The notes: generated by a model from the sequence alone, not told the origin. A DNA stretch of 64,000 bases from Bacteroidota bacterium (GCA_025361565.1 JANYKN010000104.1:34520-98519), one strand, 5' to 3'. Numbered from the stretch's first letter, positions 47,013-56,546 are shown. Made by a program: numbers and translations.

Positions 47013-47079
47013 ATGTGTGAATCATGTAATTTATGTAAAATATTATGTAACAAAATCAAAACTCTCGCATGTACCTTTG
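47013..47079 (+). promoter_or_regulatory. Island promoter C, ahead of the Asn-rich secreted protein
   Basis: ATGTGTGAATCATGTAA at 47013-47029, TATGTAAC ending at 47051, then after 20 bases a perfect TACCTTTG (47072-47079), 28 bases before the ATG at 47108. The clearest of the four copies, since both half-sites and the -7 box are intact. Confidence 0.78.
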
Positions 47080-47107
47080 CCCTATCATTTATTTAATAAA
47101 ATATATC

Positions 47108-47716
47108 ATGAAAAAGCTCATTCTTATTTTTGCAATTTGCACCAGCGGATTGTTTAGCCTAACAGCGAATGCACAAATCTCATTAATGATTAACATTAGC
47201 AGCCAGCCAGTTTGGGGGCCAGTTGGTTATGACTATGTTGAATACTACTATTTACCAGAAATCGAAGTGTATTATTATGTTCCAAGCCACATGTACATTT
47301 ATATGGAAGGCGGAAATTGGATTTCCAGGTCATATTTGCCACAACGCTATAGATATTATGATGTTTATCATTCAAGAAAAGTTGTTATCAACGAACAAAA
47401 ACCATATATGCATCACAACAATTACAGGCAAAGATATTCCCATTCGCAAGATTATTCAAATCAACTGTCAATCCGCGATAGCCATGAAGAGAAATACTTC
47501 CAGAACAAAAACCATCCGGAACATGATAAATGGGAGAAATCAAATAAAGATAAAGTTCGAAATGTTGGAAATTATAATGGAAAAACAGAAAATCACAACA
47601 AGCAACAAAACGATGGACGGAATGACCAACAAAATAAAGGGAACAACAATAATCAAAACAAACAACATAACAATAATCAAAACAAAGAACAAAACAATAA
47701 GCAAAAGCATCATTAA
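47108..47716 (+). CDS. Secreted Tyr-rich protein with Asn/Gln/Lys/His-rich tail
   Basis: A 202-residue exported protein. The ATG at 47108 lies 28 bases after the -7 box; the longer frame starts in the promoter. A signal peptide (MKKLILIFAICTSGLFSLTANAQ) precedes a Tyr/Val/Pro-rich domain (about 24-95: PVWGPVGYDYVEYYYLPEIEVYYYV, then a WISRSYLPQRYRYYDVYHSRKV block). From about residue 125 the protein is a polar low-complexity tail dominated by Asn, Lys, Gln and His, ending KQKHH. The first half resembles uncharacterised Bacteroidota proteins I cannot name. Function unknown; a cell-surface or metal-binding role is conceivable. Confidence 0.7.
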   Translation: MKKLILIFAICTSGLFSLTANAQISLMINISSQPVWGPVGYDYVEYYYLPEIEVYYYVPSHMYIYMEGGNWISRSYLPQRYRYYDVYHSRKVVINEQKPYMHHNNYRQRYSHSQDYSNQLSIRDSHEEKYFQNKNHPEHDKWEKSNKDKVRNVGNYNGKTENHNKQQNDGRNDQQNKGNNNNQNKQHNNNQNKEQNNKQKHH

Positions 47717-47766
47717 CAACTAGATAAATCAATTTCAATAAAATTAATAAGACAAGGAGTAAAATT

Positions 47767-47991
47767 ATGAGTACACAAAAAATTATCAAATCTAATTCAA
47801 CTTTAACTTATGTTATTGCTTTGGCTGCAATCATTGTTGCTTTTATGCTACTGGGCGGCGGCCCTTGGATTAAAGAAATGATGCATGGAAGCTTATCTAT
47901 AAACATGGCCAATTGGAAATGGGCGCAAATCCTGATTAGTATAGGAATTGGTTTCCTTTTGGGGATTGTATTTACGAAAAGGAGATGGTAA
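47767..47991 (+). CDS. Small two-span membrane protein
   Basis: A 74-residue protein with two hydrophobic helices (about 13-31 and 52-69) separated by a PWIKEMMHGSLSINMANWKWAQ loop. It ends in a basic TKRRW, so both ends probably face the cytoplasm. It lies 50 bases after the Asn-rich gene and 73 bases before the UspA gene, probably in the same transcript from promoter C. No family was recognised. Confidence 0.7.
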   Translation: MSTQKIIKSNSTLTYVIALAAIIVAFMLLGGGPWIKEMMHGSLSINMANWKWAQILISIGIGFLLGIVFTKRRW

Positions 47992-48064
47992 TTCGTTTCG
48001 TAAAATAAAAAGTTAATGTTCAGAATATTTGTAATGAACTTATAGTCTTACAAAAGAAAATAAA

Positions 48065-48529
48065 ATGAAAATAAAAAAAATATTGATAGCATTGGATTAT
48101 GATCCAACTTCACCAAAATTAGCAGAATATGGATTCTCATTATCCAAATCAATAGGTGCAGATGTTATTTTGCTCCATGTAATTTCAGAACCTGTATTTT
48201 ATTCGTCAACTGAACATTTACCGGTTTTGCGATTTAACAATAATGTGAAAATGGGTGCTTTCCAAACAGATTATCAAGATGGATTAAGAAAAGCATCCCA
48301 TCATTTTCTAGACAAATTAAAACAGCATTTGGGTGATAAGGCCATTCAAACGGAGGTAACAGAAGGGGATATTGCAGTTTCTATTATAGAAGTTGCAAAA
48401 GACAGGCATGCCGATATTATTGTTATGGGCTGTCACACATGGAATTGCATAGAGTACATTGAAATGGACAGTGTAACAGAACAAGTTCTTCATCACACTT
48501 CTATTCCGCTTTATATCATTCCAAATTAA
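48065..48529 (+). CDS. Universal stress protein (UspA family)
   Basis: A 154-residue single Usp domain: KKILIALDYDPTSPKLAEYGFSLSKSIGADVILLHVISEP at the start and DIAVSIIEVAKDRHADIIVMGCHTWN..VTEQVLHHTSIPLYIIP at the end. The ATP-binding type of UspA has G-x2-G-x9-G-S/T after the conserved VMG; here the segment reads MGCHTWNCIEYIEMDSV, so the glycines are missing and ATP binding of that kind is unlikely. Its place downstream of promoter C supports a stress role for the cluster. Confidence 0.9.
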   Translation: MKIKKILIALDYDPTSPKLAEYGFSLSKSIGADVILLHVISEPVFYSSTEHLPVLRFNNNVKMGAFQTDYQDGLRKASHHFLDKLKQHLGDKAIQTEVTEGDIAVSIIEVAKDRHADIIVMGCHTWNCIEYIEMDSVTEQVLHHTSIPLYIIPN

Positions 48530-48671
48530 AGTACGATTTATTTAAAAAATCCCGAGCAAAATATGCTTTAACAAAAGTGATGTACTAAATTGACACTTCT
48601 AAATACCAAGAACTGCTATTACTAAACCAAAACCTTTTTAGCAATTAATTAATCCTAATAAATGACTAGAC

Positions 48672-49868
48672 ATGAAAAACACATACTTCGCTCAGGCTCT
48701 AAAATTATTATTGGACGGAACAATGCTTTCTGCCACTAAAATAAAAAAATCAATAATTAAAACACAAAACAAACAGCAGAATGCTTTTGAAATGGTCAAT
48801 TGTCCGTTTAATCTGGGATCTGTTTATTTAAAAAACCAGATTATCATGTCAACAAAAAAAAGGTGCAGGGCAATTGGAAACCGACCTAATGAATTAATGA
48901 AGGAATATTATAAACAAAGATCAGGTGCAGGACTAATTATAACCGAAGGCACTTCTATTTCGCCAAATGGTTTGGGAAATGCACGAATACCTGGCATCTA
49001 CAGCAAACCGCAGATTGAAGCTTGGGAAAACACAACCTCAGAAGTACACAAGAGTGGCGGAAAAATATTTGTTAAACTGATGCATTCAGGCAGACTGAGC
49101 CATCCGTTAAACATGCCTAAAGGATCTCAGATATTGTCCCCTTCGGCGGTAAAAGCATTCGGTAAAATTTGGACTGATTCTAAAAAAATGCAGGATTTTC
49201 CGATGCCTAAAGAAATGTCAACCGAAGATATACAGAACGTAAAAACAGAATTCATTAACGCAGCCATAAATGCAATGCAAGCAGGATTTGATGGTGTGGA
49301 GATTAATGCAGGAAGTGGTTATTTGCTTGAGCAGTTTATTTCACCTATAAGCAATATCCGTAAAGACAATTATGGTGGAGATATCAAAAACCGTTGCCGC
49401 TTTGTAATCGAAGTAGTAACTGCTGTAGCCGATGCAATCGGAAAGGAAAAAATAGGGATACGTATTTCGCCATACAGTATTGCTGGCGGAATGCAACGAT
49501 ATCAGGAAATAGAAGCGACCTACAATTATCTATCGGAACAAATAAACATGATTGGAATTTCATATCTCCACCTTTCTGATCATTCGGCTGTGGAATCAGC
49601 CATAGTGCCTTTGGAACTAAAGAAGATTATCCGAAATAATTTTAAAAGTACCATAATTCTTTCAGGTGGATATGAAATTGAAAAAGCAAAAAATGACATT
49701 AATTGTGGATTGGCCGACTTGGTAGTTTTTGGACGCCCTTTTTTAAATAATCCCATTCAAATTAACAAGCTTAAAAATACTTGGCCTTTATCAATAGATC
49801 TAAACATAAACTTATTTTATACTGCTGTTAAAACTGTATATTCGGAATTTCCTGCTTGCATTGCTTAA
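48672..49868 (+). CDS. Old yellow enzyme-like NADH:flavin oxidoreductase with altered active site
   Basis: A TIM-barrel FMN protein of the OYE family, 398 residues from the first ATG. The fold begins at CPFNLGSVYLKNQIIM, about residue 43, so the ATG at 48792 is an equally good start and the first 40 residues may be a non-conserved extension. Seen: KLMHSGRLSHP, GYLLEQFISPISNIRKDNYGG, ILSGGYEIEKA and LVVFGRPFLNNP. In OYE the segment before GYLL carries the substrate-binding pair H-x-x-H/N; here it is N-A-G-S, so both positions differ. Reductase activity on enones is thus uncertain. Confidence 0.82.
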   Translation: MKNTYFAQALKLLLDGTMLSATKIKKSIIKTQNKQQNAFEMVNCPFNLGSVYLKNQIIMSTKKRCRAIGNRPNELMKEYYKQRSGAGLIITEGTSISPNGLGNARIPGIYSKPQIEAWENTTSEVHKSGGKIFVKLMHSGRLSHPLNMPKGSQILSPSAVKAFGKIWTDSKKMQDFPMPKEMSTEDIQNVKTEFINAAINAMQAGFDGVEINAGSGYLLEQFISPISNIRKDNYGGDIKNRCRFVIEVVTAVADAIGKEKIGIRISPYSIAGGMQRYQEIEATYNYLSEQINMIGISYLHLSDHSAVESAIVPLELKKIIRNNFKSTIILSGGYEIEKAKNDINCGLADLVVFGRPFLNNPIQINKLKNTWPLSIDLNINLFYTAVKTVYSEFPACIA

Positions 49869-50036
49869 TAAAACAAGCCGCAGTATATTCAAATTTAAAG
49901 GGCATTACAAAGTAAGGCGTCAATTAAAACGGAACAATGCAAATTTCAAATTATAAAATTTAAAATAAAATCACTTTAATTTCAAGTGATAAAAAATGAA
50001 TAGAAATTTGAATTTTAAATTATTAAAACATAGAAC

Positions 50037-50471
50037 ATGAACCTATTCAAAGAACTTTCCTTACAAGAAATTAAGGCACTTCTTAAATTTCCGGCGTATA
50101 TATCAATTCTTGCAGCTTTTAACGATAAAAAACTGGAAGAAGGTGAAAAAAAAGCAGCCATAAAATTTGCCCAAGCCCAAACTTATATTTGCGATCCCCT
50201 CCTAACCGAATTCTACATAGAAGTAAATAAAGTATTTGAAAATAATATTAAACAACTCGAAAACGATTTGCCAAAAGAAATGGCAAGACGTGAAGCAGCC
50301 ATTATAAAAGAATTAAAAAAACTTGAAAAAATTGCATTGAAGTTGGGAATTGAGTTTGCATCGGCATTAAACCGCAACATGAATACATTTACAGAACACG
50401 TATCAAAAGCACATTACAATGTTATAACTGATTTTGTTATTCCTCTTACAGCCTTTGGATTAATCGATTAG
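50037..50471 (+). CDS. Uncharacterised all-helical protein
   Basis: A 144-residue protein predicted to be helical throughout, with no signal peptide. The part ALLKFPAYISILAAFNDKKLEEGEKKAAIKFAQAQTY (about 15-50) has the look of a TerB-like or EF-hand-like helical bundle, but no metal-ligand pattern is clear. A charged helix with ARREAAIIKELKKLEKIALKLG follows. It is the last plus-strand gene of the run that begins at promoter C. Function not recognised. Confidence 0.65.
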   Translation: MNLFKELSLQEIKALLKFPAYISILAAFNDKKLEEGEKKAAIKFAQAQTYICDPLLTEFYIEVNKVFENNIKQLENDLPKEMARREAAIIKELKKLEKIALKLGIEFASALNRNMNTFTEHVSKAHYNVITDFVIPLTAFGLID

Positions 50472-50940
50472 ATTAATAAAATTCTACCTTAAATTATAGT
50501 CATTAACATTGCTATTACAAGGATCGTGTCAATATCCTTATAAGGATTTTACCTATATACTTATAAGCATCATGGCAATTTCCCTTTTGAATCACCACTT
50601 TGAAAAAAGTCTCAAACGGATTTATCATTTTTTGAGAACCTGGTAGCTTTATCAGGTTGTTAATATTCTTTATTGCAACAAGCCCCATTCCGTCAAATTC
50701 AGAGAAAACTCGTAATCCGATGCGTCTTGTATAAGTGAATGATAAACAAAAGATGAATTGCATTTTTTATATTTCCCTAAATCTGAAAGAACTCAAAGTT
50801 TTTTATTACAGAATACAGGTTTTAGCGTAAATCGCTTCACCTTACTTAACAAAATCGTTGAGGACTAAACTGTTTAATTTCAGCAATATATAAATAGACC
50901 AGCAGATTTAAGGTATTTAGTAAATCAAGTCAACAAAGCA
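50472..50940. other. Intergenic region with an 82-residue minus-strand frame
   Basis: 469 bases. The minus strand carries an ATG frame at 50515-50763 whose product includes RVFSEFDGMGLVAIKNINN and KVVIQKGNCHDAYKYIGKIL. This composition is protein-like, so it may be a small gene or the remnant of one, but I recognise no family. It could be read after PBP1A, whose stop lies upstream of it on the other side. No terminator is clear. Confidence 0.3.
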
Positions 50941-53202
50941 TCAATTATTCCCACCAAACAACCTTTTGAAAAATGTTTTTTTGCCTTTCTTGCTTTTTTC
51001 TTTTTCGTCCAAAACTATTGTATCATAATATTTCTTTTCCTTCGGGCCAAATAACCTGCTAAAAAAACCTCTGATTCCATTTTGATGAAAGGGTGCACAT
51101 TGTAAAAAGGAATAAATATCATTAGGCAGCCCAAAAGGAGTAAGGTAGTTCCTTTTCAACCTAAAATCTTTTTCAATTTCCTTAATCACGCCAGCTACAA
51201 TAGGCAATGCCAATGCAGATCCTGAACCATTGCCGCTGAAAAAATGAACATCTGGAGTACTGGCTCCCACCCATGTACCAATAACCATATCGGGGGTATA
51301 AGCAATAAACCATGCATCGGAATGGTTTTGAGCTGTACCAGTTTTCCCTGCAAGTTCCGCATTTATTCTATATTGGTTACGAATTTTTGTTCCAGTACCT
51401 TGATTGATGACCTGTTGCAATATAGCGGTTATCATCTGACTGGTTTCCGCGCTAAAAACTTTTAATGGCTCAATAGATTCCCGCATATACAAAGTTTTTC
51501 CATCGGCATCGGTGATCTTATCAATCATAACAAGCTCATTCATTTTGCCATTATTTGCAAATGAACCATAGGCCTTAACAATCTCATAAAGAGACAAATC
51601 AAGTGTACCCAACGCATTCGATGGCGCATCTTCTGTAAAATGAGGAAAATTTAATTTATCGCAACTATTCATGAGATTTTCTTTTCCCACTTTAAAATAC
51701 AAATCTATAGTGGGAAGGTTCATAGAGTTCGCCAATGCATACCAAAAAGCAACAGTACTGTCAGGGGTAGATTCACGATTGGCGTTTTGAGGTTCCCAAT
51801 CCTCATATCCCGGATATTTGTTTTCTTCATTTTCGAGATACGTACAAGGACTAATCCCATTTTCAAGAGCAGTTGCATATAAAATGGGTTTAAATGCTGA
51901 TGCGATTTGCCTGTGCGACAGAACCATATCAAAAGGTAGAGTCCTGTAATTATTGCCTCCGATCCAGGTAATTACTTCCCCATTTTTAGGATTGGTAATA
52001 AGTACCGAAGCATTCAGCATTTTATAATAATGCCATAAGCTATCGAACTTACTCATGTTTTTTGTCTGAATTCCATCCCAATCAAACAATTTAACTTTCC
52101 TTTTCAAGCTATCTTTATCATAATTGTGGGCAAGTTGCTTTTGTCTTTTATACCATTGCTTTTTGACACTGCGGCTTTCAAGCTCTTTATCTAAGAGATT
52201 TTGCATAACTTCTAAATGATTTTTTACTGATTTAGATGCTATTTCCTGAATCTGCATATTAAGTGTGGTATATATTTTCAGACCATCCTTCTCAATATTA
52301 TAAACCTTGCCTGTTTTTATTTTGATGGAATCTAACAATTCTATTGTTTTTTTCCTTACCTGATATACAAAATAGCCGGCCGGGGCGTTCATATTTAGGT
52401 TTTCATAGTTAAGTTTAAGTGGTAATTCTTGGAGACTGTCAGCTAGTTCAGCATTAAGATAATGTTCCTTTTTCATTAAATTTAAAACCAAGTTCCTGCG
52501 CAAAATAGAATTTGCTGGATTTAGTTGCGGATTATAATATGTATTGGCTTTTAACATACCTACCAAAACAGCTGATTCTTCAATCTTTAATTCACTTGCT
52601 GATTTATTAAAATATCTTTGGGCGGCAGATTCAACGCCATAAACATCCTCTCCAAATGGCACTGAGTTTAGATATAACAACAATAATTCTTCTTTGTTAT
52701 AAACATCTTCAAGTCGCGAGGCTATAATAATCTCTTTAATTTTATTAATCGGAAGACTTAAAAACCCATAATGCTTCCGTCCATAAAGATTTTTAACCAG
52801 TTGCTGCGTTAAGGTACTTCCGCCTCCACCGCTATTGTCGCCAAACAATATACTTTTTAATATAACGCGCAGATAGCTCCGGTTATCATAGCCTTTATGG
52901 GTAAAAAACCGTTTATCTTCAGTTGCTATCAGTGCGTTTTTAAGATGGACAGGTACTTGTTCCCATTTAATATTGGTCCGGTTCTCAGCAAAGAATTTTC
53001 CAATTAAAATGCTATCGGAAGAATAAACCAGGGAGGCTTCTTCGTTGCTGATTGCAGATATTACTTTTTTATTAGGTAAATGACCAAAAACGCCAAAATA
53101 TATCAAAATGATCATTAATCCGATTAATAAAATTATTGAAGCTATAAATCCAAAAAAATATTTAAGAAAAGTAATGAGAAGTCTATTTTTATTTAGCTGC
53201 AT
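50941..53202 (-). CDS. Bifunctional penicillin-binding protein 1A (transglycosylase/transpeptidase)
   Basis: Class A PBP of 753 residues that polymerises and cross-links peptidoglycan. One membrane segment (about 8-33) is followed by the GT51 domain with ALIATEDKRFFTHKGYDNRS and GGGGSTLTQQLVKNLYGR, then the transpeptidase with SAFK (the SxxK motif) in RQIASAFKPILYA, SMN (SxN) and KTGTAQN. All motifs are intact. The C-terminus is basic and ends in LFGGNN. It is the only minus-strand gene in the island and diverges from promoter D. The organism probably has another class A PBP elsewhere; this may be a stress-specific copy. Confidence 0.93.
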   Translation of the reverse strand: MQLNKNRLLITFLKYFFGFIASIILLIGLMIILIYFGVFGHLPNKKVISAISNEEASLVYSSDSILIGKFFAENRTNIKWEQVPVHLKNALIATEDKRFFTHKGYDNRSYLRVILKSILFGDNSGGGGSTLTQQLVKNLYGRKHYGFLSLPINKIKEIIIASRLEDVYNKEELLLLYLNSVPFGEDVYGVESAAQRYFNKSASELKIEESAVLVGMLKANTYYNPQLNPANSILRRNLVLNLMKKEHYLNAELADSLQELPLKLNYENLNMNAPAGYFVYQVRKKTIELLDSIKIKTGKVYNIEKDGLKIYTTLNMQIQEIASKSVKNHLEVMQNLLDKELESRSVKKQWYKRQKQLAHNYDKDSLKRKVKLFDWDGIQTKNMSKFDSLWHYYKMLNASVLITNPKNGEVITWIGGNNYRTLPFDMVLSHRQIASAFKPILYATALENGISPCTYLENEENKYPGYEDWEPQNANRESTPDSTVAFWYALANSMNLPTIDLYFKVGKENLMNSCDKLNFPHFTEDAPSNALGTLDLSLYEIVKAYGSFANNGKMNELVMIDKITDADGKTLYMRESIEPLKVFSAETSQMITAILQQVINQGTGTKIRNQYRINAELAGKTGTAQNHSDAWFIAYTPDMVIGTWVGASTPDVHFFSGNGSGSALALPIVAGVIKEIEKDFRLKRNYLTPFGLPNDIYSFLQCAPFHQNGIRGFFSRLFGPKEKKYYDTIVLDEKEKSKKGKKTFFKRLFGGNN

Positions 53203-53289
53203 ATCTTCGATTATAAGAAATTTGTCAATATCCTCAAAGGTAGGCTATTAATAGCAGCAATCTTACAATATTCAAAGGTTAGTAGTAAA

Positions 53290-53357
53290 ATGTGGGAATG
53301 ATGTAACAAATTTCAAAAATAATGCAACACAAATAAATGGCATACTTCTCAACTTTG
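53290..53357 (+). promoter_or_regulatory. Island promoter D, upstream of the HPF-like gene
   Basis: ATGTGGGAATGATGTAA at 53290-53306, AATGCAAC ending at 53328, then CAACTTTG (53350-53357). Both half-sites and the -7 box each carry one change from the other copies, but the spacing is exact. It lies 463 bases before the HPF-like ATG and 88 bases from PBP1A, which is read the other way. Confidence 0.6.
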
Positions 53358-53619
53358 TACAGAAAGATTTTTAATTTGGGTATAATTGCTTAGCGTAGAA
53401 AAAGAAAAGACATAATAAATTCTAAAATTCTGATATAAACTGGTTTTGAGTGAATGCGAAGCAGCAATTTTCGAATTTATTTCACAATCCACTTATTATC
53501 CCGAATTATAAATTCTACGTCTATTCTGATGGTTATGCTTTGCAATTTGGTGGATAAAAGGTAAGAAATTCAAGAACAAGCAATTTTAGGAAATTCTAAT
53601 TACAAATACGAACAAACCT

Positions 53620-53739
53620 ATGTTGATCCAAAAACAAATTCTTGAAGAAACTTTTGATGGATGGCGTGTTGAACTAGAGCAGGTTGATGACAATCTAGTG
53701 ATTGGTATCAATATAAGTGAATCACAATTTTATTCTTAA
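53620..53739 (+). CDS. Possible small protein between promoter D and the HPF-like gene
   Basis: A 39-codon frame from ATG at 53620 to TAA at 53737-53739, giving a product with ETFDGWRVELEQVDDNLVIG. Composition is protein-like. A second frame just upstream (YKYEQTYVDPKTNS, ending in TGA) is also coding-like, so the region may be a frameshifted gene remnant instead. No family was recognised. Confidence 0.35.
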   Translation: MLIQKQILEETFDGWRVELEQVDDNLVIGINISESQFYS

Positions 53740-53820
53740 AAATGAAGAATGTACTAAATTATCACTAAATTCATTGTTTCAAGTCTTTCATAAAAATTTA
53801 TAACTATAAAAATTAAAAAC

Positions 53821-54135
53821 ATGAAAATTCAATTTAATACAGACCATAACATTTCTGGCCTTGATGCTAAAAATGCTTTTTTTAGTGAATTAATTGCCGA
53901 AGCATTAAAAAGGTTTAGCGATAAAATCACGCGTATAGAGGCTCATCTTTCGGATGTGAACAGCCACAAAAATGGGCCAAACGACAAAAGATGTATGCTT
54001 GAAGCCCGAATCGAAGGATTACAGCCAATTGCTGTAACAAACCAGGCAGACACTTTAGAGAAAGCTGTAACCGGAGCTACTGAAAAGCTGCTTGCATCAA
54101 TCGATAAAATAATAGGGAGATTAAGTAATCATTAG
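53821..54135 (+). CDS. HPF/RaiA-family ribosome hibernation factor
   Basis: A 104-residue short-form hibernation factor, which binds the 30S decoding region and stabilises idle ribosomes. Seen: the start MKIQFNTDHNISG, the helix FFSELIAEALKRFSDKITRIEAHLSDVN with the family's R-F..I-x-R-I-E-V-H-L-x-D pattern, and a second helix DTLEKAVTGATEKLLASIDK. There is no long-HPF C-terminal dimerisation domain. It lies downstream of promoter D, consistent with stationary-phase or stress control of ribosome storage. Confidence 0.88.
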   Translation: MKIQFNTDHNISGLDAKNAFFSELIAEALKRFSDKITRIEAHLSDVNSHKNGPNDKRCMLEARIEGLQPIAVTNQADTLEKAVTGATEKLLASIDKIIGRLSNH

Positions 54136-54179
54136 GATTGCTGCATAACTTGCCCTATTATTTTAAACATTCAAGTTTT

Positions 54180-54221
54180 ATATAATAAAAAAAGCCTTAT
54201 CTGTTAAAAATGAGGCTTTTA
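54180..54221. terminator. Bidirectional terminator between HPF-like gene and ftsH
   Basis: AAAAGCCTTAT (54190-54200) and ATGAGGCTTTT (54210-54220) form an 11-bp stem with one mismatch. On the minus strand it is followed by TTTTTATTATA, which makes it a good terminator for ftsH; on the plus strand the stem ends in TTTT. Confidence 0.75.
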
Positions 54222-54240
54222 ATATATAATCTTGATTTGA

Positions 54241-56283
54241 TTAATTTTCTTTTACATCTTTTATTGGCTCATCAATTTTTTCCGAATTTTCCTTATCCTC
54301 GCCATTATCAACGATTACTGGAATTTTTCTGGGAACATTTTCTTCTTCAATAAATTTTCTTTTACCTAAGATTCGTTCAACATCTTCGCTGAAAATAACT
54401 TCCTTTTCAAGAAGCAATTCAGAAATCTCCATAAGACCTTGTTTGTTTTCTTCAAGAATCTTCAGTGCTCTCTTATATTGCTCATCCACAAGTTTTTTAG
54501 CCTCACTATCAATAAGTTCTGCGGTTTTTTCACTATATGGCTTATTGAATGAATACTCATTTCTGCCTTGTGAGTCAAAGAAACAAATATTTCCAACTTT
54601 TTCACTCATCCCAAAATACGAAACCATTGCATATGCCTGTTTGGTAACCTTTTCTAAGTCATTAAGTGCACCGGTAGAAATCTTTCCAAAACTTATTTCT
54701 TCCGAAGCTCTTCCGCCCAATGCTGAACACATTTCATCAAGAATTTGTTCAAGAGTAGTTATTTGCCTTTCTTTCGGCAAATACCAAGCTGCACCAAGTG
54801 CTTGACCTCTAGGCACAATTGTAACTTTTACCAATGGATGAGCATATTCCAATAACCAACTAATGGTAGCATGGCCAGCTTCATGATAGGCAATTGTTTT
54901 CTTTTCGGACTGGGTAATTAATTTATTTTTCTTTTCAAGACCTCCAACTATACGATCGATTGCATCTAAAAAATCTTGCTTTTGAACCGCCTTCTTATTC
55001 TTACGGGCTGCAATCAAAGCTGCTTCATTACAAACATTTGCAATATCTGCACCTGAAAAACCAGGTGTCTGTTTTGCTAAAAAGGTGGTATCAAAGTTTT
55101 CATCAATGGCAATAGGCCGTAAATGCACTTTAAAAATATCCTCACGTTCAAGTAAATCTGGAAGTTCCACATGAATTTGCCTGTCGAACCTTCCTGCACG
55201 CATCAAAGCAGCATCCAGAATATCTGCACGATTAGTTGCAGCGAGAATAATTACACCAGTATTGGTATCAAAACCATCCATTTCTGTCAACAACTGGTTC
55301 AAGGTATTTTCACGTTCATCATTGGAACCAAAATTAGGATTCCTTCCCCTTGCACGTCCAATAGCATCAATTTCATCTATAAAAACGATACACGGTGCTT
55401 TCTGCTTGGCTTGCTGAAATAAATCACGAACCCTTGAAGCTCCAACACCAACAAACATTTCAACAAAATCAGAACCTGACATAGAAAAGAAAGGAACATT
55501 TGCTTCGCCTGCTACGGCTTTTGCCAATAAAGTTTTACCTGTTCCAGGAGGTCCAACCAGTAGAGCTCCTTTAGGAATTTTACCTCCCAATTTAGTATAT
55601 TTTGTGGGATTTTTGAGAAAGTCTACAATTTCGGTAATCTCTACTTTTGCCTCCTCAAGTCCGGCAACATCTTTAAAATTAACTTTAATATTGGCCTCTT
55701 CTTTATCAAATATTTTGGCCTTCGATTTTCCGATTGAAAAAATATTCGACCCACCTGCTCCACCACCTGCGCCCATTCTCCTGAAAATAAAAAGCCATAT
55801 CGCAACAAGTATAATGATTGGCATTAGCCAACCTAATAAATCGCCAAAATGATCTTTTCGGGTTTCAAATCCAACAGGAACAATATCTGTACTTTCAAAA
55901 TTCTTCTGAGCCTCTTCCATCTTTTTCTCAAAAGTTTCAACCGAACCAATGGTAAAAAAGAATTGTGGGGTATTTGAATTTCCATAACTAATTCCTTTTT
56001 TACGATATTGCTCATATTTGTCAGTAGCAAATTTTTCTTCCTTAATATAAATCTCCGCTTTGTCCCTATTTATAACCACAACTTTACTTACATCATGGGC
56101 ACTTAACATGTTTTTTTCAAACTCCTGCCAGGTAATTTCTTTTATATCGCCTCCAAAATCAATGAATTGAATACCTATAAAGACTACTGCGATTAATCCA
56201 TAAATCCAATAAATATTAAATTTTGGTCTGCCAGATGAATTTCTATTTTGCTCAGGTCTTTGTTCTTTTCCGTTTTCACTCAT
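54241..56283 (-). CDS. ftsH: ATP-dependent zinc metalloprotease FtsH
   Basis: Membrane-anchored AAA+ protease degrading misfolded membrane proteins and regulatory proteins. In the 680-residue product: membrane segments at about 26-42 and 147-168 around a periplasmic domain, Walker A GPPGTGKT at 244-251, Walker B FIDEID at 301-306, the SRH region [20 protein letters not shown], and the zinc site HEAGH at 467-471. The C-terminus is acidic ([19 protein letters not shown]). rsfS lies 264 bases upstream on the same strand. Complete. Confidence 0.98.
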   Translation of the reverse strand: MSENGKEQRPEQNRNSSGRPKFNIYWIYGLIAVVFIGIQFIDFGGDIKEITWQEFEKNMLSAHDVSKVVVINRDKAEIYIKEEKFATDKYEQYRKKGISYGNSNTPQFFFTIGSVETFEKKMEEAQKNFESTDIVPVGFETRKDHFGDLLGWLMPIIILVAIWLFIFRRMGAGGGAGGSNIFSIGKSKAKIFDKEEANIKVNFKDVAGLEEAKVEITEIVDFLKNPTKYTKLGGKIPKGALLVGPPGTGKTLLAKAVAGEANVPFFSMSGSDFVEMFVGVGASRVRDLFQQAKQKAPCIVFIDEIDAIGRARGRNPNFGSNDERENTLNQLLTEMDGFDTNTGVIILAATNRADILDAALMRAGRFDRQIHVELPDLLEREDIFKVHLRPIAIDENFDTTFLAKQTPGFSGADIANVCNEAALIAARKNKKAVQKQDFLDAIDRIVGGLEKKNKLITQSEKKTIAYHEAGHATISWLLEYAHPLVKVTIVPRGQALGAAWYLPKERQITTLEQILDEMCSALGGRASEEISFGKISTGALNDLEKVTKQAYAMVSYFGMSEKVGNICFFDSQGRNEYSFNKPYSEKTAELIDSEAKKLVDEQYKRALKILEENKQGLMEISELLLEKEVIFSEDVERILGKRKFIEEENVPRKIPVIVDNGEDKENSEKIDEPIKDVKEN

Positions 56284-56546
56284 ATCATGTATATTTCTCT
56301 ATAAAACTTCCTGTCTCCTTTATAACGACAAGTTGGTTTTCATTTTATTAACAATAAAACATTCAAACATCCAAACTGTTCGATTTTAATTCCTTAAATT
56401 CAAAATACGATTAGTAACAAAAACCATAATTGAATCAGAGAAAGGCTCAATTCCTATGCCATCACTAAAACGGCGAAAAAACCATGTTATTTTGTCATTC
56501 ACTTTTTGATAAATAGTAATAATGACAGACTAATTGATGATTCTTT

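Noticed and set aside
47223..47723. 166-residue frame overlapping the Asn-rich gene
   Set aside because: Same-strand shadow frame lacking a signal peptide; the frame starting at 47108 has a signal peptide and the promoter in the right place.
39815..54240. Island as an integrated phage or integrative element
   Set aside because: No integrase, relaxase, capsid or terminal repeat was recognised; gene content is cellular.
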